Assembly: GCF_900119795.1 (NCBI RefSeq)
Contig: NZ_LT634361.1
Span: 248,001 to 312,000 of the forward strand
Source: Tenacibaculum maritimum NCIMB 2154
GTDB lineage: Bacteria > Bacteroidota > Bacteroidia > Flavobacteriales > Flavobacteriaceae
Direction: 5' to 3'
Length of the DNA stretch: 64,000 nt
Positions 49,192 through 57,567 of the stretch are shown here, in pieces (positions within the stretch are counted from its first letter, which is position 1; the number at the start of each line of letters is the position of its first letter). The notes beneath the pieces were generated by a model. It made no database searches. It saw only the letters and a program-made list of their open reading frames with translations, and had not been told where the DNA came from. The position numbers were made by a program, and so were the translations under genes.

Positions 49192-49818
49192 CTATTGTTT
49201 GGCTATTTTATTAGAAGGAACCAAGCATTTTTTATTTTTCCATTTTCCTTTTAATGAATCAGGAGAAATAATTGCTCCTTTGCAGTTTAAATAATTTCCT
49301 TTTTTATCTTTTTTTACAATTTTCATCTCGCCTTTAAGAATTTTATTTATAACAAGGTAAATTAAGCTATTTTTAGAGATATGGTCTCTCTTGGTAACTA
49401 GGTTTAATCCGATATTATTGTTGTAAAGATCCATTTCAGAAGAAACTAAGTCTGGAACAATACCGTCTTCTAATTTCTTTTTTTTATAAGTTTGGTAATT
49501 TTCTCTCTCATGAGCTTTTCCAAGAGAACAAGCGGCAGCTTTTCCAATACTTTGATGTAATCTTGCCATCCAGAAAGCGTGTCGGAAAGCATCTACTTGC
49601 CCACCAGAAGCATCTCCGTCAAGAACCGTTGTTTTTTTAATAGAATCAGCAATCTTACGAGCATCTTTAGAAATCTCAAAAGCAAGCTTGGCTTTAAAAG
49701 GATGAAATAATACCCATGTTTTTTTAGGTCCAGATAAGTTTTTAAACTGTTTCCAGTTTGATTGAGCCACAATATGATTGATGAGTACAAAAAAGAATAA
49801 AAAGGATGTTTTTTTCAT
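49192..49818 (-). CDS. Secreted protein of the DUF6973 type
   Basis: 208 residues with a signal peptide ending IVAQ (about 19). The mature domain has DAFRHAFWMARL (D76 to L87, H80), then SLGKAHERENY (H103, E104) and a later DLYNNNIGL. Spaced His/Glu residues in amphipathic helices suggest a metal-dependent hydrolase, but I do not know a proven function; I assign DUF6973 from memory of the DAFRHAFWMA motif. It is convergent with radA and divergent from the AraC regulator gene. Confidence 0.68.
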   Translation of the reverse strand: MKKTSFLFFFVLINHIVAQSNWKQFKNLSGPKKTWVLFHPFKAKLAFEISKDARKIADSIKKTTVLDGDASGGQVDAFRHAFWMARLHQSIGKAAACSLGKAHERENYQTYKKKKLEDGIVPDLVSSEMDLYNNNIGLNLVTKRDHISKNSLIYLVINKILKGEMKIVKKDKKGNYLNCKGAIISPDSLKGKWKNKKCLVPSNKIAKQ

Positions 49819-50066
49819 AAGGAAATGGATTTAATTTAGAAATTAGATCTATTGTTTTTCTGTTAGAAAATATTTTTTTTACGACCAATATTACTTTATA
49901 TCATACGAGATTTTGTGTATAATTTGCTCACTGTTAAAAAATGAAGTCGTAATAAGAACGTATATTTATTTTTACCTAAAATAACAATGGATCTTAAAGA
50001 TAATTATTTTTGATTATTTATACGAAATTCTAGAATAGAAAATCTAATCTTAAAACATTAACTAAA

Positions 50067-50918
50067 ATGGCTATCCAAAACATTACAACACATACCTATA
50101 AAGAGGTGTTTTCTTTAAATAAAGTTTATTTTGAAAAAGCGTGTCAAGCCTTAGAGTCTAGGCAAATTGATACTAGTACCTGTGCTATTTTTTGGATAAA
50201 GGAAGGAAAAGGGAATTATAATATAGATTTTAAAAGTTATTCCTTTAGTGGAAGTGTATTATTCTTTTTGTCGCCAGGTCAAATATTCTCAGTAGATTCA
50301 GAAAAAATAAAAGAAGCATATCAATTAACCTTTGCTAAAGATTTTTACTGTATCCAAACACATGATCCTGAAATAGCTTGCGATGGGGTCTTATTTAATA
50401 ATATATATGAAACCCCTTTTGTAAAGCCTTGTGAAAAAGATGCTTTCAAACTAAATTTTATTTTAGAAAGCCTAATAGAAGAGTTTGCTAATAATGATAC
50501 AGCTCAATATGATATGTTGCAATCATACTTAAAACAATTTATTATTCATTCAGTACGTATAAAAAAAGATACTCATAAAGTAATAGAGGATGCTGAAACA
50601 AAACTGTTCAAAGATTTTAGTGTATTAGTAGAGCACAATTTTAATAAGTTACATAGTGTTACAGAATATGCAAATAGACTAGGGATTTCTCCAAAATCAT
50701 TAACAAAACATTTTCAAAAGTTAGGAAAACACACTCCTAGTGATTTTATCAAAAATAGAATTGTAACAGAAGCAAAACGGCAATTACTATATTCTACAAG
50801 CTCGGTAAAGCAGATTGCTTTTGATTTAGGATTTAATGATCCCGCTTATTTTTCTCGTTTTTTTACCAAAGCAACGTCAAAATCCCCTGTTCAATTTCGA
50901 AAAGAGTCCAAAAAATAA
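50067..50918 (+). CDS. AraC-family transcriptional regulator
   Basis: 283 residues: an N-terminal cupin-like sensor (about 20-130, IFWIKEGKGNYNI and VLFFLSPGQIFSV) and a C-terminal pair of helix-turn-helix motifs (about 190-283; VTEYANRLGISPKSLTKHFQ and QIAFDLGFNDPAYFSRFFTK). The second contains the AraC signature. The gene is followed at once by a TTTGTCCA direct repeat with 21-bp period, then a 27-codon ORF, an AhpD-like gene and a cupredoxin-like gene on the same strand. It probably controls that cassette; the ligand is unknown. Confidence 0.9.
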   Translation: MAIQNITTHTYKEVFSLNKVYFEKACQALESRQIDTSTCAIFWIKEGKGNYNIDFKSYSFSGSVLFFLSPGQIFSVDSEKIKEAYQLTFAKDFYCIQTHDPEIACDGVLFNNIYETPFVKPCEKDAFKLNFILESLIEEFANNDTAQYDMLQSYLKQFIIHSVRIKKDTHKVIEDAETKLFKDFSVLVEHNFNKLHSVTEYANRLGISPKSLTKHFQKLGKHTPSDFIKNRIVTEAKRQLLYSTSSVKQIAFDLGFNDPAYFSRFFTKATSKSPVQFRKESKK

Positions 50919-50919
50919 A

Positions 50920-50948
50920 TTTGTCCAAAGCTTAAGAACTTTTGTCCA
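50920..50948 (+). promoter_or_regulatory. 21-bp-period direct repeat, candidate AraC operator
   Basis: TTTGTCCA occurs at 50920-50927 and again at 50941-50948, two helical turns apart, the spacing that AraC-type proteins prefer for direct half-sites. The second copy is about 24 nt upstream of a promoter-like box (50972-50979), a position suited to activation. Confidence 0.5.
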
Positions 50949-50971
50949 TTTTTTGAAGCTATTACCTGTCG

Positions 50972-50979
50972 CATCTTTG
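50972..50979 (+). promoter_or_regulatory. Possible -7 box for the AhpD-like/cupredoxin cassette
   Basis: CATCTTTG is one base off TAnnTTTG, with a TTG (50953-50955) 16 bp upstream as -33 candidate; a weak box fits an activator-dependent promoter. Confidence 0.4.
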
Positions 50980-51003
50980 TATCAGAATTAAAAACAAAGA
51001 ATT

Positions 51004-51087
51004 ATGGAGATGGCAGAAGAGAATCAATGTCCTAATTGTTGGGGATATCAAGAGTATGACCAACAGTGTTCAAAGAAAGCATTTTAA
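51004..51087 (+). CDS. 27-codon Cys-containing ORF (CPNC motif)
   Basis: ATG to TAA at 51004-51087 encodes 27 residues reading MEMAEENQCPNCWGYQEYDQ and ending QCSKKAF. CPNC with a further Cys 11 residues on resembles half of a zinc ribbon. It lies between the putative operator/promoter and the AhpD-like gene (64-nt gap) on the same strand. I have a weak memory of longer Bacteroidota proteins opening with a CPNCWG motif followed by QEYD, so this may be a complete microprotein or the remnant of a longer one. No Shine-Dalgarno, as usual here. Confidence 0.5.
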   Translation: MEMAEENQCPNCWGYQEYDQQCSKKAF

Positions 51088-51151
51088 AAAATAGATAAAT
51101 TATTAATCGCCTATTGCAAATTAATAAAGCAAAGGCAAAACAAACATTATT

Positions 51152-51694
51152 ATGAGTACAAGAATTGCAACATTAAACCCAGAAACAACAACAGGAAAAG
51201 CTAAAGAATTATTTGATGGAGTTGAAAAAAAGTTAGGATTTATTCCTAATCTGATTAAAGTATTTGGAAACTCGCCAGCAACGCTTCAAAGCTATTTAAG
51301 TTTAGGAGAATTAACTGGAGTGGGGAATTTTTCAGGTAAATTTAGAGAACAATTAGCTTTAGCAATCGCGGAAGAAAACGCTTGTAACTATTGTTTGTCA
51401 GCGCATACAGCGATAGGGAAAATGAACGGATTGACAGAAGAGGAAACTAAAGAAAACAGAAAAGGATTAGCCTCAAATCCTAAAACGCAAGCAGGATTAC
51501 AGTTTGCGCAAAGTGTAACAAAAAACAGAGGGAAAGTCTCTACAGAAGAAATAAAAGCAGTAAAAGCAGCAGGATATACAGACGAAGATATTTTAGAAAT
51601 AGTATTAAATGTTGTTTCTAATACATTAACAAATTATGTAAATCATATTGCAGAAACAGTAATTGATTTCCCAGTAGTAGAAGCAGGAAAATAA
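51152..51694 (+). CDS. AhpD-like carboxymuconolactone decarboxylase-family protein
   Basis: 180-residue all-helical AhpD fold. The redox motif is ACNYCLSAH, with C78, C81 and H85 as in peroxidase-type members, and E75 upstream as proton relay. Such proteins reduce hydroperoxides with a thiol partner; some relatives are true decarboxylases but lack the CxxC-H motif. It is the main gene of the AraC-regulated cassette and is followed 35 nt later by a cupredoxin-like gene. The oxidative-stress role is inferred. Confidence 0.88.
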   Translation: MSTRIATLNPETTTGKAKELFDGVEKKLGFIPNLIKVFGNSPATLQSYLSLGELTGVGNFSGKFREQLALAIAEENACNYCLSAHTAIGKMNGLTEEETKENRKGLASNPKTQAGLQFAQSVTKNRGKVSTEEIKAVKAAGYTDEDILEIVLNVVSNTLTNYVNHIAETVIDFPVVEAGK

Positions 51695-51729
51695 TTATCA
51701 ACCATAAATAACCATATAATACAAAAGAA

Positions 51730-52092
51730 ATGAAAAAATTTATAGCACTTTTAGTAATCGCATTGGGATTCTCATTGAATACTCAAGCTCAAGAAATAAA
51801 AACAGTTTCGTTACAGCAAACAAAAGGAGAATTTACGCAAAAAGCATTAACCTTATCAGAAGGAACGTATGTTTTTGAAATCGCAAACGTAGGAGTAGAT
51901 CATGATTTAGGATTTGTATTAGCGCCAAAGGGGAAAACAACTCAAAAAGATCATATCAAAAATGCTTATGTAACCTCTTTAGTCAAAACAGATAGTAAGT
52001 CAAAAACTAAAGAAGTAACCTTGAAAAAAGGAGAATATGTGTATTTTTGTCCATTGAATCCTACTCCTCAATATACGTTGACTGTTCAGTAA
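51730..52092 (+). CDS. Small secreted cupredoxin-like protein
   Basis: 120 residues. Signal peptide ends near TQA-QE (20), and the remaining 100 residues form a cupredoxin-type beta sandwich: GTYVFEIANVGVDHDLGFVL (45-64) contains H58 and GEYVYFCPLNPTPQ contains C107. The second His and Met that normally follow the Cys in type I copper sites are absent, as the protein ends in QYTLTVQ. It may bind copper unusually, or be a redox-silent relative. Last gene before a strong hairpin. Confidence 0.8.
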   Translation: MKKFIALLVIALGFSLNTQAQEIKTVSLQQTKGEFTQKALTLSEGTYVFEIANVGVDHDLGFVLAPKGKTTQKDHIKNAYVTSLVKTDSKSKTKEVTLKKGEYVYFCPLNPTPQYTLTVQ

Positions 52093-52462
52093 ATGAACTT
52101 CTAAGAACTTCGAGTAGTTTAAGTAGATTTAAAATCAGCAAAAAAGCCCGCTTATGTGGGCTTTTTTGCTGATTTTAAATAAGGTAGGTGTTAGATTGCT
52201 TGGAATTGGAAAATAGTATAAAAGTAACTGAAATTCTTGTTTTTTAGAATTTATGTCAATATTTCAAGAATCTAGTTGGCTAGAGAAAGATGAAGGAAGA
52301 ATACTCTTAGTGGGGTTTATGTATCTAGATTTAATCAGAGTTTTACTAAATTATAGACCTGATAAATAGTAGCTTCTATTAATTTTTTGTTATAACTGAT
52401 GTCTTAAAATAAATAATCAAATAGATATTACTATTTTTACGAAAGTTATTAAAAATATACTT
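52093..52462. other. 370-bp region after the AhpD/cupredoxin cassette
   Basis: Holds the long hairpin at 52127-52180. A 38-codon ORF at 52253-52369 is open but resembles nothing known. No RNA gene or promoter box with clear support was found before the M23 gene. Confidence 0.5.
52127..52180 (+). terminator. Terminator with a 23-bp perfect stem
   Basis: The arms 52127-52149 and 52158-52180 are exact reverse complements (23 bp) around an 8-nt loop, with AAAAAA and TTTTTT runs inside the stem. It is 34 nt past the cupredoxin stop. The core with GCCC/GGGC plus Ts is a bidirectional terminator; the long outer extension is unusual. Confidence 0.75.
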
Positions 52463-53329
52463 GTGACAAACCAAGCAAAGAAGAAAGGTAAACTACGCCA
52501 AAAACTTACAGATAAATATAGGCTAGTAGTACTAAATGAAGACACATTTCAAGAAAGATTTTCACTAAAATTATCTCGATTAAACGTATTTGTTTTTGGG
52601 GGATTGTTTTCTGTTTTATTGATTATATTAACGATTTTCTTGATAGCATTTACTTCGCTAAAAGAATATATTCCGGGATATTCATCAATAGCTTTAAAGA
52701 AAAAAGCAACAAGATTGTATTATGAGGCTGATTCACTTAAAAATAGATTGATCGTCTTAGAAAAATATACAGCAGCAATTCGTCCAGTGTTAACAGGAGC
52801 GATAAAAGGAGAAGAAATAGACTCCGTAGAGAATATTTCAAAAAAAATAATTATTGATGAGTCTCAGTTAAACGCAACGAAAGCGGACTCTTTGTTCAGG
52901 GAAAAAATAGAAAGTAAAGATCGCTTTCCTCTTTCTGAAGGAGGGAATAGCAAGGCAAAATTGGTGTTTTTTGCTCCGGTAGCAGGAGTTATTACTCAAA
53001 ATTTTGATCCTAAAGATAAGCATTTTGCTATTGATATTGTAGCTAAAACAGGTACTGCTGTAAAGGCAATAGCGGATGGAACTGTAGTGTTTTCAGGATG
53101 GATGGCTGATACAGGTTATGTGCTAGCAATTCAGCACGCTAATGAATATATATCGGTATATAAACACAACGGTAGTTTGCTAAAAGAACAGGGTGATTTT
53201 GTTAAATCAGGAGAAGTTATTGCAAGCGTAGGATCAACAGGAGAACTAACTACAGGACCCCACTTGCATTTTGAATTATGGAACAATGGTTATCCTGTAA
53301 ATCCATTAAATTATATAGATTTTCAATAA
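52463..53329 (+). CDS. M23-family peptidase (membrane-anchored), GTG start
   Basis: 288-residue predicted cell-wall zinc endopeptidase. A basic cytoplasmic tail, one membrane helix (about 42-64), a coiled linker (75-155), and a C-terminal LytM-type domain: HFAID provides H187 and D191, and GPHLHFELW provides H267 and H269, the full zinc and catalytic set. It is therefore likely active. The start is GTG at 52463; no nearer ATG keeps the basic tail. The GH3 gene begins at the very next base after its stop codon. Confidence 0.87.
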   Translation: MTNQAKKKGKLRQKLTDKYRLVVLNEDTFQERFSLKLSRLNVFVFGGLFSVLLIILTIFLIAFTSLKEYIPGYSSIALKKKATRLYYEADSLKNRLIVLEKYTAAIRPVLTGAIKGEEIDSVENISKKIIIDESQLNATKADSLFREKIESKDRFPLSEGGNSKAKLVFFAPVAGVITQNFDPKDKHFAIDIVAKTGTAVKAIADGTVVFSGWMADTGYVLAIQHANEYISVYKHNGSLLKEQGDFVKSGEVIASVGSTGELTTGPHLHFELWNNGYPVNPLNYIDFQ

Positions 53330-54826
53330 ATGAGTATTAAATCGAAATTAGCGATTCCTTTTGCTAGGCAAGTTAAAAAACAAGTGTATAAATGGGCATA
53401 TAGTCCTCATAAAACACAAGAGAAAGTTTTTCAATACTTAATAAGCAAAGCAAAAAAGACAGCTTTTGGAAAGGATCATAATTTTAGTAAGATAAAAACA
53501 TATGAAGATTTTAAAAAATATGTTCCTATTCATGATTATGAAGGCTTGCGGTCTTATGTAGATCGGGTTGTTCAAGGAGAAAAAGATGTGCTATGGAAAG
53601 GGAAGCCACTATATTTTGCAAAAACATCTGGAACAACTTCTGGAGCAAAATACATTCCAATTAGTAAAGAATCAATGCCTACGCATATTAAATCTGCGCG
53701 GAATGCATTGTTGTTTTATATAGCGGAAACGAATAATGCTAGTTTCGTAAATGGCAAGATGATTTTTTTGCAAGGAAGTCCTATTTTAGAAGATAAAAAT
53801 GGAGTGAAATTGGGGCGTTTGAGTGGCATTGCAGCCCACTATGTTCCTAATTATTTATTAAAGAATAGATTACCTAGTTGGAAAACCAATTGCATTGAAG
53901 ATTGGGACACTAAGGTAAACGCGATTGTAGAAGAAACAATCCATGAAAATATGTCGGTAATCAGCGGTATTCCATCTTGGGTACAGATGTATTTTGAAAA
54001 ATTAATTGAAAGGACAGGTAAAACAGTTTCAGAACTATTTCCTAATTTTAATTTCTTTATTTACGGAGGCGTTAATTTTGAGCCGTATAAGAATAAATTT
54101 GAAACACTAATTGGTAAAAAGATTGATTATATAGAATTGTACCCTGCTTCAGAAGGGTTTATTGCTTATCAAGATTCTCAGAAGGAGAAGGGAATGTTAT
54201 TGCAGTTAAATTCTGGAATATTTTATGAGTTTATCCCAGCGACAGAGTTTTTCGAAGAAAACCCAACGAGAATATCGTTAAAAGAGGTTGTACTAGGAGT
54301 TAATTATGTGATTATATTGAATACATCTGCGGGTTTGTGGGGGTATAATATTGGTGATACTGTTGAATTTACAACATTGAACCCGTATAGGATTAAGGTG
54401 ACAGGTAGAATAAAACATTTTATTTCTGCTTTTGGTGAACATGTAATAGGTAAGGAGGTAGAAAAAGCACTAAATGATGCTATTAAGGGAACCGAAATTA
54501 CGGTCAGTGAATTTACAGTTGCACCGCAGGTAAATCCAGAGAAAGGATTGCCTTACCATGAGTGGTTTATTGAGTTTGAGAATGATCCAGAAAATTTGGA
54601 AGAATTAGCAGTTAAGATAGATATGTCTATGCAGGAACAAAATGTGTATTATTTTGATTTGATAGAAGGAAAAGTTTTACGTTCGTTAATTATTAGAAAG
54701 GTGAAAAAAGGAGGCTTTCACGAATATATGAAATCTATAGGGAAGTTTGGAGGGCAAAATAAAATTCCACAATTGTCAGATAACCGTAAAATAGCAGAAG
54801 TGCTGCAAAACTTTTTATTAATATAA
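53330..54826 (+). CDS. GH3-family protein (auxin-conjugase-like)
   Basis: 498 residues of the GH3 superfamily, better known in plants as acyl-acid-amido synthetases (JAR1) of the acyl-adenylate-forming type. Motifs: AKTSGTTSGAKYIPIS (P-loop-like ATP site, about residue 99), YPASEGFIAYQD (about 267) and the GLWGYNIGDTVEFT segment. The bacterial role is unknown. It begins at the base after the M23 stop, so the pair is co-translated. This M23-GH3 pairing recurs in Bacteroidota as I remember it. Confidence 0.9.
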   Translation: MSIKSKLAIPFARQVKKQVYKWAYSPHKTQEKVFQYLISKAKKTAFGKDHNFSKIKTYEDFKKYVPIHDYEGLRSYVDRVVQGEKDVLWKGKPLYFAKTSGTTSGAKYIPISKESMPTHIKSARNALLFYIAETNNASFVNGKMIFLQGSPILEDKNGVKLGRLSGIAAHYVPNYLLKNRLPSWKTNCIEDWDTKVNAIVEETIHENMSVISGIPSWVQMYFEKLIERTGKTVSELFPNFNFFIYGGVNFEPYKNKFETLIGKKIDYIELYPASEGFIAYQDSQKEKGMLLQLNSGIFYEFIPATEFFEENPTRISLKEVVLGVNYVIILNTSAGLWGYNIGDTVEFTTLNPYRIKVTGRIKHFISAFGEHVIGKEVEKALNDAIKGTEITVSEFTVAPQVNPEKGLPYHEWFIEFENDPENLEELAVKIDMSMQEQNVYYFDLIEGKVLRSLIIRKVKKGGFHEYMKSIGKFGGQNKIPQLSDNRKIAEVLQNFLLI

Positions 54827-54856
54827 ATAATATCCTGAATTTTTAAAAAAAAGATA

Positions 54857-54891
54857 TAAAAAAGAAGCCTTGTTAAGGGGCTTCTTTTTTT
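54857..54891. terminator. Bidirectional terminator between GH3 and the S41 peptidase gene
   Basis: AAAAAAGAAGCC / GGCTTCTTTTTT with a loop that includes the minus-strand stop codon of the peptidase gene. Confidence 0.75.
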
Positions 54892-56507
54892 TCGATAGGC
54901 TTCTTTTTCTTCTTTGATTTTTCAGCTTCGAGCGTAAAAACTTTTTGGATCATTTTATCGTCTAATTGATTGACTCGATACAGTCCTTCATCACTAAATA
55001 ACTCCGAAGCAACTAACGTTTTAAGATGTTTTTTTAACTGTCTCTTTAGCTTAGGAGAAAGCACTGTAGCTCCTAGTTTTGAAACGAATAGGGTAGAAAC
55101 ACTATTATCATGATCAAAATTTTGTATAAAGTCTTCAATAGATAGCTTTGAAAGTTCTTTTCTATTACGATCTACATAATCGAATGTAAATTCATTAATA
55201 GGGCGGAAATAAATATTTTGAATATAATTTGTAGTATCGATAGGAATAAATACATCAGGAACAATTCCGCCTCCTCCATACACTATTTTTCCCTTAGGAG
55301 TAGTGAACTTTAAGCTATCTATGATCTTAATACTATCTTTATGAAACAATTCGCCATTTTCATATCGTTCTTGAATATCGTTACTGTACTCAATAGTATT
55401 AGCAAACCCTTTTATATTTAAATTGTTTTTGGATTTGTATTGCTTTTGAATGGAACGACCAGTAGGGGTATAATACCTAGCAGTAGTTAACCTAACAGCA
55501 GATCCATCACCTAGCTCCATTTCCTCTTGAACCAGTCCTTTACCAAAAGAACGTCGGCCAATAATAGTTCCCTTATCATTATCTTGAAGTGCTCCAGCAA
55601 CGATCTCTGAAGCGGAAGCAGAATTTTGATCAATCAAAACATATAGTCCCCCGTTTTCGAAGTCGCCTTTTTCGGTAGCAAAAGATTTATGAATACGACC
55701 TTTGTTGTTTTTAGTAAAGACGATAAGTTTACCATCTTCTAAAAATTCATCAACAATTTGATTTGCAATATCAATAAATCCCCCCCCGTTTCCTCTTAAA
55801 TCTAAAACTAAGTCAGTCATTCCCTTATTTAAAAGAGAATTTAAAGCATTTTTAAACTCTTTATAAGTATTTCTAGCAAAGCGATCTAACTTAATATAAC
55901 CAATAGAATCATTAAGCATATAAGCAACGTCAACACTTTTAATATTCACTTTACCTCTTTGTATTTCAACTTCAAATAAACTGTCTATTGTTTTTCTATA
56001 AATTTGAAGTGTTATGTTAGTATTAGGATTCCCTTTTAAAACATTAAGAATTTGATTGCTACGTAATCCTTTTCCGTATAAAGTATCTTTGTTTGCGAGC
56101 AAAATTCTATCTCCAGCTTTGATACCCGCTTTAATACTGGGGCCGTTTTTTATAGGATGAATAACCATAATAGAATCTTGATTCATTCGAAATTGAACAC
56201 CTATTCCAACAAAATTTCCTTGCATATTTTCAGTAACAGCTTGTAAATTTTCCTTAGGAATATATACTGAATGAGGATCAAGCTTTTCTAACATGTTAGT
56301 AATAGCATCATCAAGCAAGCTATCCGTATTTATTGTATCAACATAATCGTGTTGTATGTAATCTATTAAGCGCTTTATTTTGATTTCTTTTGAAGACTTT
56401 GGACTGAAGGCTAAGTTATTTCCTTGCCCTAAGTTCAAAAGATATCCAATTAAAATACCTATAACAATTGCGATAGATAAGTATATGGGTAAATTGTTTT
56501 TATTCAT
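54873..56507 (-). CDS. S41-family carboxy-terminal processing peptidase
   Basis: 544 residues: N-terminal membrane anchor (about 8-27), a PDZ domain (about 85-170, FVGIGVQF and AGIKAGDRIL) and the S41 catalytic domain. DLRGNGGGF is followed by NSASASEIV with nucleophile S298, and K323/Q327 in RRSFGKGLVQEEM have the 25- and 4-residue spacing of Prc/CtpA, so it appears active. The very Lys-rich C-terminus is polar. Cleaves C-termini of periplasmic proteins by family analogy. It overlaps the dCMP deaminase gene by 8 nt. Confidence 0.92.
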   Translation of the reverse strand: MNKNNLPIYLSIAIVIGILIGYLLNLGQGNNLAFSPKSSKEIKIKRLIDYIQHDYVDTINTDSLLDDAITNMLEKLDPHSVYIPKENLQAVTENMQGNFVGIGVQFRMNQDSIMVIHPIKNGPSIKAGIKAGDRILLANKDTLYGKGLRSNQILNVLKGNPNTNITLQIYRKTIDSLFEVEIQRGKVNIKSVDVAYMLNDSIGYIKLDRFARNTYKEFKNALNSLLNKGMTDLVLDLRGNGGGFIDIANQIVDEFLEDGKLIVFTKNNKGRIHKSFATEKGDFENGGLYVLIDQNSASASEIVAGALQDNDKGTIIGRRSFGKGLVQEEMELGDGSAVRLTTARYYTPTGRSIQKQYKSKNNLNIKGFANTIEYSNDIQERYENGELFHKDSIKIIDSLKFTTPKGKIVYGGGGIVPDVFIPIDTTNYIQNIYFRPINEFTFDYVDRNRKELSKLSIEDFIQNFDHDNSVSTLFVSKLGATVLSPKLKRQLKKHLKTLVASELFSDEGLYRVNQLDDKMIQKVFTLEAEKSKKKKKPIEKKEAP

Positions 56508-56922
56508 TGGGTAAGTGAATCAGTTCTACACCTGCTTTTTGTAAAAAGTCAAGGCCAGAAGTATCTTTGTATTTATCAGCATAAACAACAGTTTTTATGC
56601 CAGATTGATGAATAAGTTTGCTACATTCTTTGCAAGGTGACAGGGTAATGTATAAAGTAGCTCCTTTACAAGATTGTGTAGATGAAGCTACCTTTAAGAT
56701 GGCATTTGCTTCTGCATGTAAAACATACCATTTTGTATAACCATCCTCGTCTTCGCAAAAATTCTCAAATCCAGAAGGAGTTCCATTAAAGCCATCTGAA
56801 ATGATCATTCTGTTTTTTACAATTAAGGCACCAACCTGTTTGCGATCGCAATGTGATAATTTAGCCCATTCATGAGCCATTCTTAAATAAGCTTTGGCAA
56901 ATTTTATTTTTTTTTCATCCAT
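56500..56922 (-). CDS. Deoxycytidylate deaminase
   Basis: 140-residue zinc-dependent deaminase of the dCMP deaminase/ComEB family, making dUMP for dTTP synthesis. The zinc/catalytic motif is VLHAEANAIL (His and catalytic Glu) with SPCKECSKLI giving the two Cys ligands. No signal peptide; the N-terminus DEKKIKFAKAYLRMAHEWAKL is the usual lead helix. It is co-transcribed with the S41 peptidase through the 8-nt overlap, and HupE-like lies 47 nt upstream. Confidence 0.93.
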   Translation of the reverse strand: MDEKKIKFAKAYLRMAHEWAKLSHCDRKQVGALIVKNRMIISDGFNGTPSGFENFCEDEDGYTKWYVLHAEANAILKVASSTQSCKGATLYITLSPCKECSKLIHQSGIKTVVYADKYKDTSGLDFLQKAGVELIHLPNE

Positions 56923-56969
56923 TATAAATGCTAATATACAGTGTTTTATAATAAAAAGTCGTTAAATGT

Positions 56970-57551
56970 TTACCAAAAGATGCGATCTACCATCATTTGA
57001 GCTGCAAAACCAACAACGATAGATGATGCAACTAAAATCCAATCTCTTCGACTAACGGTAAAAACAGATTGGAAGACCGCTCCAATCAATAAAATTAGTA
57101 GTACGATAATAATTTGAGCAGCCTCAACACCTAGGGCAAACTCAAGCAAAGGGAAGAATTTATCGTTATTTTTGCCAATCATTATTTTAAAATAATTAGA
57201 AAAACCAAGCCCATGGATCAATCCAAAAAAAAGAGCAAAGAATAAGTTTTGATTCTCTTTACCTTGTGAAGCTTTTTTAGCAGTAAGTATATTCATAAGT
57301 CCAGTAACAAAAATGGTAAAAGGAATTAGAAATTCAACTAATGGAGCATTAATATTCAAAATGCCATAAGCAGATAGAGCTAAGGTAATAGAATGACCAA
57401 TGGTAAATAATGTGATTAACCATAAGACTTTCGGCCATTGTTTGAAGATGTAAACACAAGCTAAAACAATTAAAAATAAGATATGATCATAGGCTTTAAT
57501 GTCCAATACGTGAAATAAGCCCATTTTGAAGTAAAGAATAAATTCGTTCAT
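56970..57551 (-). CDS. HupE/UreJ-like membrane protein
   Basis: 193 residues with six to seven hydrophobic helices. HVLDIKAYDHILFLIVLAC (about 14-32) and HSITLALSAYG resemble the His-containing helices of HupE/UreJ, metal (nickel or cobalt) transport-associated proteins. There is no hydrogenase or urease gene in the window, so a role in metal uptake is only suggested by the family. It ends 47 nt before the dCMP deaminase gene. Confidence 0.8.
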   Translation of the reverse strand: MNEFILYFKMGLFHVLDIKAYDHILFLIVLACVYIFKQWPKVLWLITLFTIGHSITLALSAYGILNINAPLVEFLIPFTIFVTGLMNILTAKKASQGKENQNLFFALFFGLIHGLGFSNYFKIMIGKNNDKFFPLLEFALGVEAAQIIIVLLILLIGAVFQSVFTVSRRDWILVASSIVVGFAAQMMVDRIFW

Positions 57552-57567
57552 TAATTATAATTAGAAA

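Noticed and set aside
49879-49952. TTACGAC / GTCGTAA inverted repeat upstream of the AraC gene
   Set aside because: Only 7-bp arms separated by 60 bp; chance is likely in AT-rich sequence.
52253-52369. 38-codon plus-strand ORF
   Set aside because: It has no recognisable motif or promoter and its composition is ordinary; too weak to call.
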